Shown: positions 46,707-58,477 of the stretch, in pieces
How the letters are laid out: every line of letters begins with the position of its first letter
Position numbering within the stretch: position 1 is the stretch's first letter
NCBI GenBank assembly: GCA_940671915.1
Contig: CALNVZ010003433.1
Location: 14,700,949 to 14,764,948, forward strand
Length of the DNA stretch: 64,000 bases
Direction of reading: 5' to 3'
Source of the DNA: Paracentrotus lividus
Lineage: Eukaryota > Echinodermata > Echinoidea > Camarodonta > Echinidae
Program-made: the position numbers and the translations under genes
Notes under the pieces: generated by a model
The model's input: the letters and a program-made list of their open reading frames with translations, nothing else
The model's database searches: none
What the model was told of the DNA's origin: nothing

Positions 46707-47559
46707 CTGTAGAATTATAAATTAAGCAGGGATCTACATGAACATGATTGTAATTTCTTGAATTTTCAGTGAAATAGAGCCTGATGACATAGCAAGCACA
46801 CTGCTTGTTGACGTGGAAAAGCTTAGAAAGTTTTTGATAGTCCTAACAATAAATCATTCCTCATTCCCTCCTTTAAAAAACACTTGGATATTTACTGTGC
46901 TGTGTAAACTGGCTACTTAACCCTAAAAAGACTGGGGCTGGTTCAGCCTCCCCCTCCCCCCCCCCCCCTCAACATCTTTTTGCGAAAACGTATTTGCGCA
47001 GTGTGTCACGGATTAAATTTTTTTTCCTCCTTGTTTTGACATATGTTTAACATGTGTAAAATTTACATACATTCATACATATAAAATTCTAAAAAAGATA
47101 AAAATGTGAAAATTGTGAGTATTCATCAAACAAGATGTAAGATATTGACATTAAGAAAAAAAAAAAAAAGTAATTGAAAATACACGAGAAAAAAAAATTG
47201 ATTTTCACGACATATTTGCATATTTGCATAATCATGCATAAATAAAAAATTATAAGATATCATAAATCCGACAACGCATTCTTGTATACGTGATAGCAAG
47301 CCAGGTTCGCGCAATAAAATGTTTTAAAATTGACTGAATAAGCCCCCAGTCTTTTGAGGCAGCAAATGAGCCCAAGGCATTTCAGATTGAAGGGGTTAGT
47401 TTGCGAACGTACAGAATTTTATTCGTTAACATTTCCTAAAACTTTGGGGGTTCTTTTAAGTCCCCAATGTTCGTAAAGGGGGTATCTCACTGAGTTACGA
47501 ACCCAGGCGAACGAAGCGAATTTACACAGTGTTGTATATAGAGAGAATTTAGCCAACGT

Positions 47560-47830
47560 TTTAAACAGTGCTCATGATTATGGAATACTTTCTTTTATGC
47601 TGCTTTGTTAGGCAAGCACAAAGGGGTTATCTCACTGTATCAGAATGGTATGTTTTCTTCTGGCTGATTGTTAGGCAAGCACAAACATGACAAAGGGGTT
47701 ATGTCACTTTATCAGGATGGCATGCTTTCTTTTGTGCTGCCTTAATAGGCAAGCACATAGGGTTTATACTGAATGATCATGGCATGTTATCTTTTGTTCT
47801 GCTTATGCAAGCAGAAAGGGGGGTATATCC
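47560..47830. repeat. Tandem repeat, about 80-90 bp unit, three to four copies
   Basis: TAGGCAAGCACA, AAGGGGTTAT[CG]TCAC, TATCA[GA]AATGG and TTTTCTTTTGTGCTGC recur in order near 47600, 47670, 47745 and 47805. MMP intron 1. Confidence 0.75.
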
Positions 47831-48333
47831 AAGGAGGTACAAGCACTGGAGATCTCGCTAGCGGGATTCGTTTGATCTTGCCTCAAAGCCGCGAGGAGAA
47901 TATATGTCGGGCATGTGCTCAACTGGATCTCCCAGCAAGATGGGAAGACAAAAGATCCCAACTTGGCTGCACTCGTATGGGTCACTTTCAAAAGGAGATA
48001 TTCTTTTGTAATTGTAATATTATTTCCTTCAGTACGCCTCGCTTTCTTAGATTTATTATTCGATAGACTGAAAGGAAATTTTAATCAATAACTTGAATTT
48101 ACTTTAAAGCGCTTTACTTTGCTATAATGATGCATACAGCAGTTGCATATACAATTATTGAACCCCGTGGTTTGGCTAAACATATTCTTACAAAATTTTG
48201 GTTTGGTTCTTTAAAGGAGAGACAAATAACTAGCCCTTGATTTAATCAACATTAAAACGTATGTTCATTCATGCATGAACAGATATGGTTGATCGAGCAA
48301 ATTAATGTCCTTCTCATACCTTTCTGTGATCAC

Positions 48334-48389
48334 TAAGGGTGCTATCTCACTTCGCGGAGACGTCTCCACAAAGTGAGATAGCACCCTTA
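48334..48389. mobile_element. Minimal GACGTCTC-family palindrome (56 bp)
   Basis: TAAGGGTGCTATCTCACTT, a short GGAGACGTCTCC core, and AAGTGAGATAGCACCCTTA. It has the same ends as the element at 22274-22456 but almost no interior. Confidence 0.8.
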
Positions 48390-49301
48390 AGCATAATTTG
48401 CAATGCTTCGATGAGCATGGTGATCATTCAACTTTTTAATAGATGACTAATATGATATACAATTCATAGTATTTCAATCAGCATTACTAATTTTTTTAAC
48501 GTGTTTTGATAAATAAAATTCAATTGTTCGGACAAAAGACCCTTCAAAACAACGACCCGCACCCGATACGATGCAACAGTTGTAAATATATCTCACAATA
48601 CTGCTTCAAGCAATTAAAAAATGAAGGGGAAGAAATGTACGCTTGAAAGATATGCATAAAGAATAAAACTCTACATCATAATGAATCAACACAATGAATA
48701 AACACAGAGACAATGCAGCATACCAAGGATAATGCCGGTATCTAAAACCATACGCTCTAAAAATGAACGGTAAAATGTTTCAATCGTCATCCGTGTAAAA
48801 CGCTTTTGACCCTTTTCAGAGTCATCGGCATATTGACACTGAATCCAGGTCGATCAGAGCCTATAACCTGTAGTCTGGGTCCGTTGGGGCCATACATTTT
48901 TTCCCGCCAATTTAACCCGCAGAGAAAATGTCTGTTTAATTGACCAGATGAATCGGAAACTTTGATCCTGAATCCGGGTCCATCGGGGCTACTCGAATTG
49001 ACTAGGAAGTGAACAAGATGTCAAATTTGACCCTCATTATTTGTAGAGTGTAATAGATAATGCCTTTTCTTTTTAGACATTCCGGACTATTATGATCTCA
49101 AAAAAATCCTTCCTGCAGATTTCGGCATATTCCGGCATCAATGAAGCAAATATTTTCTTGGTAAAATTAAATACTTCTTTTACCCAGGATTATAGGTGAT
49201 AAAGTGTATAACATTCATACAATACATTACATGTATTATCATAGACTATTATCATAATGATTTTTCATTTGTTTCAACAATGAAATAAAATACAAACGTA
49301 C

Positions 49302-49382
49302 CATTGCCTGTTCGTCATTAAGCTCAGCTAGACATAAAGCGAAAGTGCCCAACAAGATGACAGCAACATAAATATCCTTCAT
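49302..49382 (-). CDS. Matrix metalloproteinase, exon 1: start codon and signal peptide
   Basis: This exon encodes the first 27 residues of a secreted matrix metalloproteinase, a zinc endopeptidase acting outside the cell. The ATG at 49380-49382 is followed by a classic signal peptide: a charged MKD, a hydrophobic core (IYVAVILLGTFALCLA), then ELNDEQAM. Cleavage is likely after CLA. The exon ends in phase 0 at a good donor (GTACGT). The next coding exon, 46601-46706, begins in phase 0 behind a CTACAG acceptor, and the joined reading (DEQAM then TFLSRYGY) looks like the start of an MMP propeptide. I chose this ATG because it is the only one that gives a signal peptide directly in frame with the propeptide. 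No clear TATA box is visible just upstream. The intron to exon 2 is about 2.6 kb. Confidence 0.85.
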
Positions 49383-50072
49383 TTTGTCTTCAGTATAAGG
49401 AGGTACTTGTTGAGAGAGAAAATTTTAGAATATTGACTTCTCGAATTTCCCTTAGCTTGTAATATGATTGTTCTCTCAAAATTCCCTTTTTGTTTATGGT
49501 AACATTGCAACTAATATTGTGATGATGACGCAAATGCATATTTTAAGCGTGCAACCACGTATGATTATTGCTAACTACGTTTTAATTAATCTAAAAACCA
49601 CATCAATAGATGCTAACAGATAATAAAGATGGTTTCGTAATCGTTTTGGTTCAATAAATTTGCCTATCTCGATGTCAAACAAATCCTTTCGCGTTGATTT
49701 ATTTTGCGGCTTTCTCATTTGCACCATGCCACCGCATAGTAACGTAGATAGCTAAAATGAAGTGTTATATTTGATGGTGGATATCTGTTTTTCTCGAGGC
49801 ATTTACTCGGGAACCGCCGCAACAAACCGGATCCTTATAGTTCCAGCTCGAAGCTGTTTCAACTCCAGAAGCCTTGGAACTTGGTGTTGTGTGACAAATT
49901 AAAGGACACATGATTAAATGATTTTTTTGTAGATCAACCACAATCTGATATTGATAAGTATTTCCTTAAAGCAAGAAAAATTTCTTCCAACATTTCAGTC
50001 ATCTCATTTGGTGTTGTAGATTTTGATATTAATTTTGTAACATACAATATGAAAAAAATGAGCAAAGAAAAT

Positions 50073-50147
50073 GGGATTCCATCGGGATTCGAACCAAAGT
50101 TTACAATTTGCTAGACCAGTGCTCTACCGTCTGAGCTATGGCAAACT
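50073..50147 (-). repeat. tRNA-like sequence 1 (Pol III box A and box B)
   Basis: On the minus strand, TAGCTCAGACGG (box A) and GGTTCGAATCC (box B) lie 34 bp apart, with a loop CTAGCAA that would give anticodon AGC. The acceptor, anticodon and T stems have several mismatches and no terminal CCA-type end is clear. A tRNA-derived SINE or degraded tRNA is more likely than a working tRNA-Ala gene. Confidence 0.55.
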
Positions 50148-50351
50148 CTATGTCAGTGTTCGAACAAAGAAATCCCCTTAGTTTTCAATGGTTGAGTGAT
50201 CAGAAACTATGATATACTCGAAGGATAGAAATCAACTTTGGGAATTATGCGAGGGTTCACGGTGAAGCGATACAGCCCTTTTGAAACATAAATTTGAACA
50301 AAGAGAAAAACTGTGGAGAAATATATAATATGAAAAATTATCCCCAAAATG

Positions 50352-50424
50352 TGATTCCATCGTGATTCGAACTCCAGTCTCCGGATTGCTAGACCGATGC
50401 TCTACCGCCTGAGCTACGGCAAAC
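50352..50424 (-). repeat. tRNA-like sequence 2, tandem copy
   Basis: Same layout as 50073-50147, about 278 bp away: TAGCTCAGGCGG, CTAGCAA loop, AGTTCGAATCACG. The flanks also match (GATTCCATCG before, GGCAAAC after, and the TTTCATTTT-type flank), so the whole unit of about 280 bp is duplicated. Stems have mismatches. Confidence 0.55.
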
Positions 50425-50429
50425 CCTGT

Positions 50430-51519
50430 CAGTATTCGTCCAAGAAAAATCCTTCGGGTTTCATGTGAGATGTGATAGCTTCATCATTCAAGCAAATTGA
50501 AAACTAAGGTTGTTTCTGGAATGAATTTTTCATTAATTTTATTTGATACACATTGTAAAAAAAGGGCTTGTTTTTTCAATATCTAATTCTTATATATTTG
50601 CTCATGCCTTCAACCTTTAGTAGTAAGCATCAAAATCGTTTCCCCCCAATTGAAAATAAGTAGAATAATATTCATATAAATTACGTTTGAGGACGAATAA
50701 CAACGGGCTATCAACAATTCATTTTCATCATATTGTAATCGGAAGGGAAAGCTGCTTAGACAATAAACTTAAACATAAACTTAAACTTAAACGGCATGGA
50801 GATTTTCCCCCTCCTCAAATACGCCAGTGCCCTCTTTCGTGAAAGAAAAGGAACAAAACTTTGAAAAGAAATAAATGTATTTGTGGTTCCAACATGCCAA
50901 AAACTAAGAAAGCTGAGAGAGAAGGGGGGCGATAAAGGTTTAAGTGGAATACTATGTAATTAAGGAAAGACCAAGAAGATGACTGGAAAACAAGGACTTT
51001 GTGCTTTTTCTTGAAAAAGTCGCCACCATTTGTTGGAGCAATTGAACATTTATGTGGGAAAGTAAAATTATCATTTCTATTTTTTGTTTAATAACGATTC
51101 GTGTGATCAACAACATCACACATTGTTTGCACACGCCTTCAGCTTTTCAACAACGGAACCAAATCGTCAAGCCCTAACGATTCCGAAATGAAGTGCAGAA
51201 AAAAATTGGAGGAAACACCCCGGATCTAGGATTTGGAAGTAGACGAGATAGCAAGTTTTCTTTAAAAAACTAGTCATAATCATGTACAATGTAGAAGTTA
51301 TGCGAAAATGGGAGAGGTAGTGGGGTGGCTCACATCATTTATGGGACCGCGGCTCGACAGAGATGCGTGGTTCTGTGACAATGATCACTCAACCATTTAA
51401 TATCTGATAGAAAAATATCTCTTGAAGATAAACAAAAATATTCGGACACACCCACCCCTCACAGACACTCGCCTCAATCCTCCCCTTTTTGTATCCCTCT
51501 ATATAACGCACCTCTCTCT

Positions 51520-51576
<57 letters not shown>

Positions 51577-52910
51577 CCACACTCACAGTCACATTTTAAT
51601 CATAAAACAACATCATCCCACGTACCATCACCAACCATCCCTGGCACCTTACACTCGATTGAATAATATACAACCAGCAGCACAAAGATATCTAAAATTT
51701 TATATCAAGTTAAAACAAAACAAAACATAAAAACAGAGACAAAGATCTATCATTAACAGGCTAATTAGTTCTAAATCTGGTTGCTTATCAGAAATTTAGG
51801 AGCTTTGACATATCTAAATCCTTAGGCGCATGGAAACTTCAAGTTGATGGTTAACTAATGTCACTTAGGTGATTAACATTTTCCATTTGTTTTTGCAGAC
51901 AATGTAAGATTTTTTTTCTCTCTCTCTCTCTCTTCCAAAGAAGACTAGAATAATCTATATTAACATGTACTAACCGGGGATCTATAACAACAAGCTTTTA
52001 ACAACCATATTTTATGAGCATATTCCCAAGAAGGACTTCTAATAGGAGATACAAGATTTTTTCGCTATTGTTCCAAAATAATTGTTTTCTAAATACTTTT
52101 TTTCCTTAAAGCAGTACGAAGTAGCAGCCTTGTCTGCATCAGGCCGCGAGCCTAGATTCTACCCTGATTCTAACCCATAATACACATCCCGAGTAGTGTA
52201 GTCTTATAATTCAAGGCCCATTTGAATGAAAAACACACTTTTTTCACTACTCAATGAATTCACACCCATGATAGTTATGTGGCAAGTTTCAAAAACATAC
52301 TTTTCCCTCAAACATTTTAGTTTCCAATACAAATTAAATTGTAGGTTAATTACACCGTTTTGTTATAGTTATCTCAAAAGGTATACCTCAGAATAGCTAT
52401 TTATAACACACAGTCGATGAGATGTTGCTCAGTTCGCTCTCGCTTTAATCTATATTTTTACATCATATTTATGACGACTCTGCTGACGCAGATTTTATGC
52501 AAAAATACTCAGATATATAGTTTTTTAAAAACCTTACAATACTTTTAATGATCAACAGCGGCATGCAAAGTTTACTCACGCCTTACCTTTACATAAAGCC
52601 AAAATTGTCAGTCAATTGTTCTTTTGTCTCCTTTTGTTTTTCTTTTTTAAGTATGCGGTTCCGGAATGGAATGCGGAAAGATTTTAGAAATACTGTTGTT
52701 GTATCACTTCGTGAGCGACGTACTACAAAAAAAAATAATAATAAAAAAATTGGTGCGAACAGACCAGCAGTGAGACAGGTCATTCGGCTGCACATAAATG
52801 TCTAATAATCATTTCTGATCGAAATACATACCGTATTTCCTTTATCCCCACATTCTCTGTTTAATTAATTGATGAATAAATACATTAATAAGACTTCTCG
52901 TTCCCTCGCA
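50430..52910. other. No gene seen; CT/CA microsatellite
   Basis: (CT)n then (CA)n at 51521-51577, and a second (CT)n at 51917-51933. No domain or splice-flanked exon recognised. Confidence 0.5.
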
Positions 52911-52917
52911 ATCCAAA

Positions 52918-53660
52918 CACCCTCTTCTTCCGCAAACCCATGCACGCCGCAACCATTCCACCGTCTCTCTCATAAACACCGCACAAACACCACACTCACA
53001 AATCCATGCACCCACAACCATTCCACCCGTCTCTCTCATAACACACACGCACAAACACCACTCACCAACCCATGCACGCCGCAGGCACTCCACCCGTCTC
53101 TCTCATAAAACACACACGCACACAGACACTCACCACCTTGCACGCCTCAACCATTCCACTCGCGTCTCTCTCATAAACACACACGCACAACACTCACCAA
53201 CCCAAGAGCCGCAACCATTCCACCGTCTCTCTCATTAAACACACACGCACAAACACACACTCACCAAAACCATGTACGTGCAGCCATTCCACCTGTCTCT
53301 CTCAATAATAAACACACACGCACCGACACTCACCAACCCAGAACGCCGCAACCATTCCACCCGTCTCTCTCATTAAACACAAACGCACAAACACACACTC
53401 ACCAAACCATGCACGCCGCAGCCATTCCACCCGGTCTCTCTCATAAACCACACGCACGACACTCACCAAACCATGAAGCCGCAGCCATTCCTCCCGTCTC
53501 TCTCATAAACACACACGCACAAACACACACTCACCAAACCCATGTACGCGCAACCATTCCACCGTCTCTCTCATAAACCAACACGCGCACCCAAATCCAT
53601 GAACGCCGCAACCCATTCCACCCGTCTTTTCATAAACACACGTGCACGCCGAAACCATTC
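52918..53660. repeat. Minisatellite, 65-80 bp unit, about ten copies
   Basis: Unit order: CCATGCACGCCGCA, ACCATTCCACCCGTCTCTCT, CATAAACACACACGCACAAA, CACTCACCAA. Copies differ by 1-5 base indels. Frames on both strands are open through parts of it, but they shift between units, so no protein is implied. Confidence 0.9.
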
Positions 53661-54160
53661 CACCCTTCTCTCACATAAACCACAAGCCAATACACACTCA
53701 CATACACACACATACACACACACACCTAAACCCACCCAACACATACAAGGACAATACAGCCTCACGCACAACCACACCCCTTTTTCCTTAATACATACAA
53801 CTAAAACAAAACAGCTTCTCCTGAAAAGAAACTGCACCTTTGATATCGAATTGCTTACAAGGAAGCGGAAACACACAGGTCGAGTCGAAATATTGTTCCC
53901 AATATTAAAAGAGTTAAGATTTCTGAAAAGTAATCTGATATGGATAATTCCTGTCCCAATTAATAAACTCAAACATTGAATGTGCTGTGGAAAGCAAAAG
54001 CACTTCTTAATACTATGTTATTACAATCCACTTCCACTATAAGGATACAAGATTTTGTTATAACATACTTTGTGTATATTAACTTAGTCCCAAGTATCTT
54101 TATATTGGGAATGGACTGTGTCATGAACGTTCTTACGTTGTCCTTGTGATCAACACTACA
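53661..54160. other. No gene seen
   Basis: CA-rich edge of the minisatellite to about 53770, then AT-rich sequence. Confidence 0.5.
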
Positions 54161-54164
54161 TTAA

Positions 54165-54646
54165 AGGGGAAGTTACCCTCGAATTTTACAGGTTTTATAA
54201 AATGCAGAAAAATAAAGAAAAATATGAGTAAAAGTTTGAAGAAAATCGACCAAAAATAACGAAGTTATGAATATTTAAAGTTTGATTCTGTGACTCATCA
54301 TGCGAGCAAGCTCTCCATGTGTTGTGTATGTAAATTTCATAATTTTGTCTTTTTCATCGTTCTTGATAAAGGAATGGGTTAATTTGATAGAGGCATGTAT
54401 ATGAACATAGGTTCGATGATATATCGACCGCAAAGGAGAAATAATTAATATTCTTCTGAAAAAATGACACTTTATGAATTTACATTACATAACAATAGGA
54501 GAGCGCTCCACGTGACGTCACGAACCAAAGTTCAATATTCTTAACTCTTTATTTTTAGTCGATTTTCTTCAAACCTTCACTAAATATTTTTATTTTATTT
54601 TTCTGTATTTTTTAAAACCATTGAAATTCCAGGGTGAACTTCCCTT
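54165..54646. mobile_element. TTAA-flanked MITE, copy 2
   Basis: Same family as 36669-37162: starts AGGGGAAGTTACCC, ends GGGTGAACTTCCCTT, TTAA on both sides, with inverted halves and a shared GTGTTGTGTATGTAAAT interior. Copies differ by several small indels. Confidence 0.8.
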
Positions 54647-54659
54647 TTAATAAACTCTT

Positions 54660-57600
54660 ATGATCCCTTTACCTCTCAGATGCTGTAATGGGGCAGCAAC
54701 TCCTCCTCACAGCTTCCTGCCACAATCATGTATTTTGGCATGTCGAACAGTAATATGCAAAGTGCAAAGTACTCTTTTTCATGTCATATTTCTTTTCTCT
54801 TAACGGCTTAGAGGCAATTTGCAATGTATATACATAATTATTATTTATTATGATTATTATAAAAACAACTTACATCAGCCCTTGCCGAACTAACATAAGT
54901 CAAATAATCAAATAGTCGAAGGTCTTTCAAGTCATTTTCTCTTATATTATGTTCTCACCCTTCATAGGTCAAAGCTATTTCATTATCCTAGTCCAAAAAA
55001 ATATTTTGGAAACTTCTGCAAAATTGACTGTATTTACAAATTATTAACTACAGCGCATTAAAATTGGGCAGGTGTGTGGCTTGAAGAGAAGGTGATGGTC
55101 GGTTTGGGAGATAAAGGGTTAAGGAATTCCAAAACACAAACTACTAAATGAATGACATGTGGAGGTTCTTTTTAATGAGTTATGGAGGAAAGAAAATTAA
55201 GCTCAACATCTTAATTTATTTCTTTTTCTATATACAAGTTTACATAACAATCTGTACACATCAGTCGCTCGAGCTAAAGAATGTATGATTATAATCATTC
55301 GCACACTTGCTAAAAAAAAAAAAAAACAAGGAGAGAAAGAGAGAAGGGAAAAAAGAAACACAAAATAAGACATGTACTGTCTAAAATAACATGTTGTACT
55401 GAAACGTGATTGTTGCCGCTCGTATGTTTCACTTTTTTGTGCAGGGAATAACTCAAGTTAAGTTTCTCTCTTTCTCTCAACAATAGTGGAGCTTTCCCTT
55501 AATCTTGCCCAATACTCTTTAGGGATGAGATGATGATGTAATAGTAACAGTTTAGTTGTGATAGAACGCGATCAAAAGCATTTAGGGAACAGTGTTTAAA
55601 GGGAACACTCACATCAATCACATAATATCAAAGTCAAAAATAGTCCTCCTAAATGTAATAAATACAGAAATACACCATTGCCTTGCACTGGTTTTAAATG
55701 ATTTCAAATAAGAGAGAAAGGGAGAGGGATTTAGAGAGTGAATGAGAGAGAGAGAGAGAGAACAAGAAGCAAAATAATTCTCTTTTTTCTCCTGCAATTT
55801 AACAATGAATGAGTGACACTTCAACCATCAATTCCCTAATACTCAATCATGTGTAACCTGCTGGTTGTATTAGTCTATTCTTCATTTTATACATTATACA
55901 AGGTTTAAATTTTACATTCACTTGTTTACTACCCAATCATAAGTCAAAAAATACATTTCTGTCATTTCTACATTGGTTTATATCAAAACACAAATTCATA
56001 AATACGAACTACATATATATCTCATGAGCATTCCAAAATCTTTTGTTATTCATCAATTCAATCAGATCTATATACAGTAATGCCTCACCTAATCAATCAT
56101 TTTTTTTTCATAAGAGATAAACTAAAAGCCATACATACATCCACGCAAACTTTAATTTATACAATTCATAGATATATATATTTATTTATAACTTCTGTAT
56201 GCCACACATTTATGGACAAAAAATAAATGTATTTACATACCATTCCATTTCTTTCTTCTTCTTCTTTTTTCTTTTTTTTCATTGTATGGGTAGACAACTT
56301 TGCACATCTGCAAACGGTAACTAAGGAACAACACAATTTATTGTAAAAAAATACAAACTCACATGAACCTTGATTCATTCAATTGCCTTCTAAAGTTGTG
56401 TTTTTTTTATCACATACAAATGTAGTTAAAAGTGTGAACCAACACTAAAATTTGTTTATTTTGTTTGTTTGTTTGTTCTTTGTATCATACAGAGTAATGA
56501 ATTTCTGAAGAAATACCTGTTGACCTTCAGCCAGAGTTGTGTAAAGAAACTAACATAAAATTGAATAAATACTTTGAAACAAAAGTCGTAGGGTGAAAAA
56601 AAAAAAAATATAGCTGTGCTTAATCAAGTTAAGTATAAAACAATGAAGGAAAAAAAATTAGTGTAACAAATGATTGTTCTTGGCAAGGTCAAAACAATAC
56701 ATATACAAGAAATTAAATCATTAGAAATCAAATTTTAAAATTTACAATAATTAGATTGTTTTATCTAGTTTTTGTTGCCTTAAAAAAAAATGTAAACTTA
56801 TTTACCTCATTATTTAAAAAATCTTCAAGTAATCTGTTTCTGATTGGTTGAAAAGTGCAGTGTGTTCTTTACTACATTGTATGACCACAAAGTTATTCAT
56901 AATGAAAGTGACCATGATGCATAGGTGAAAATTCAGTGATTTTTTTTCCCCCATGGATGTAACAAATTTTGCCTGCAATACCCATTAGTTAACATGTTCA
57001 AGTTTCCAGTACTGAATTTAAGTCAACACATACAGAACCCAAAGTTATGAATGTCTTCATAGAGCCATGCTCTGCATATTACTAGAATTTGTCTCTCACT
57101 TGTTGAGGATTTAATCATTAGGATCACTTAGTGATATATCTATCATTTTGAAATAATATTTGTTTATTTTCCAGTATTTAGAATTGTATGACTGATTTTA
57201 ATATTTCAGCACAGATTGTATTTCTTAGGCTCTCAGGGACTTGCAACCTGCTTGATATGATCATTTCTGTGCTATAGAAACACATGTTCTCATAGCAGTC
57301 AATATGTCATTATTTTACATTTTTAATACATTCAATACACATATTAAAAGATGTACAAAACATGTACATATAAGGTAAAAAATATGGACAACGTAGAAAT
57401 CATGAATATAAATCAAAATACTTTTGTCAGTACTTATGGATGCTGTATTATTCTGTAGTATGTTGACTTACAATTATGAATGGGCTATGACCTGTGTCTG
57501 GTGATGCCAAGTGATTATTACACACTCCCGAAATTTGGTGATGTTATTAAAAAATATAACAAGCTAAACTATAATACCAATTGGAAATAAATTCAACAGG

Positions 57601-58470
57601 GTCAAGAAGAAAACAACAGAGAGCAACAACAACAACAAACAAACTCAGCGAAATCAGAGATTAGGGGATACAAATTAAAAAAAAAAATAAATATCAAAAT
57701 TAAGACTCTTTTGTTCAGATTCATCAATATACCATATTTTTTTTATTCATCTGTAGAATTACAGATGCAAGATATGATTACAGAGTACAGATTTCTCATT
57801 TTTTTTTCTCCAAGTCCAGGTGGGCACTTTTACAAGGATATAATGTACTATTTTTTTTTATCTTTTGTATGTGTTTTCAGCCACTTGTTTTCTGAGAATT
57901 TCTTCTTTTTTTTTCTAGCTTTTCTAACAACTAATTAAATGTCCTCATAAGTATTTGAATACTTTTGACAGTTTTCCCCACAAATTGCGTGAAGAGTATC
58001 TCGTAGCAAATCAAACTATCCTCTACACATCTAAATGTGTTTAGGATTCATAACATGTTTATGAAGCAAAAAATTGCAAAAACTTTTAAAAATTTTTTGA
58101 CTTTGTTTTCTCATAAATTTTGATCTAAATGGAACTGCATACGTATCATGTAGTTAGCAGCCTTTAATTTATCATAAAATTATAGGTATTGCTTATTTTG
58201 AAATTATGAAGCCATCCAATACTCAAAATAAGAAAGGAGTATGGATTGGCTTCTCATTGCGGACAACAAACAGTATTAAACTCAAATAATTTTTCTTGAG
58301 AAAAGGTTAAGTGCTAGCGACTATGCTTCAAGGTCTATATAAGGTAGTGACTGGTTTGTATCATTATTAAGGAATGATGTGCGATTCATAAAACCTAGAT
58401 TACTGGGCTTAATCAAGAGAGCTAACTAGTTGACTATCACCTTCTCTCATCATTCTGACTCCTCCATAGG
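54660..58470. other. Long AT-rich stretch without genes
   Basis: No open frame with domain similarity on either strand. It holds a short GA repeat (55747-55760) and T-runs. If the Gln-rich region at 58478-61637 is the end of a minus-strand gene, part of this could be its 3' untranslated region; that is inference. Confidence 0.4.
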
Positions 58471-58477
58471 AAGTTTT

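Noticed and set aside
50073-50424. Two functional tRNA-Ala genes
   Set aside because: Several stem mismatches and an obvious repeat context; called tRNA-like repeats instead.
53542-53979. 145-codon plus frame and 133-codon minus frame
   Set aside because: Products of the 65-80 bp minisatellite; the frame changes between units.
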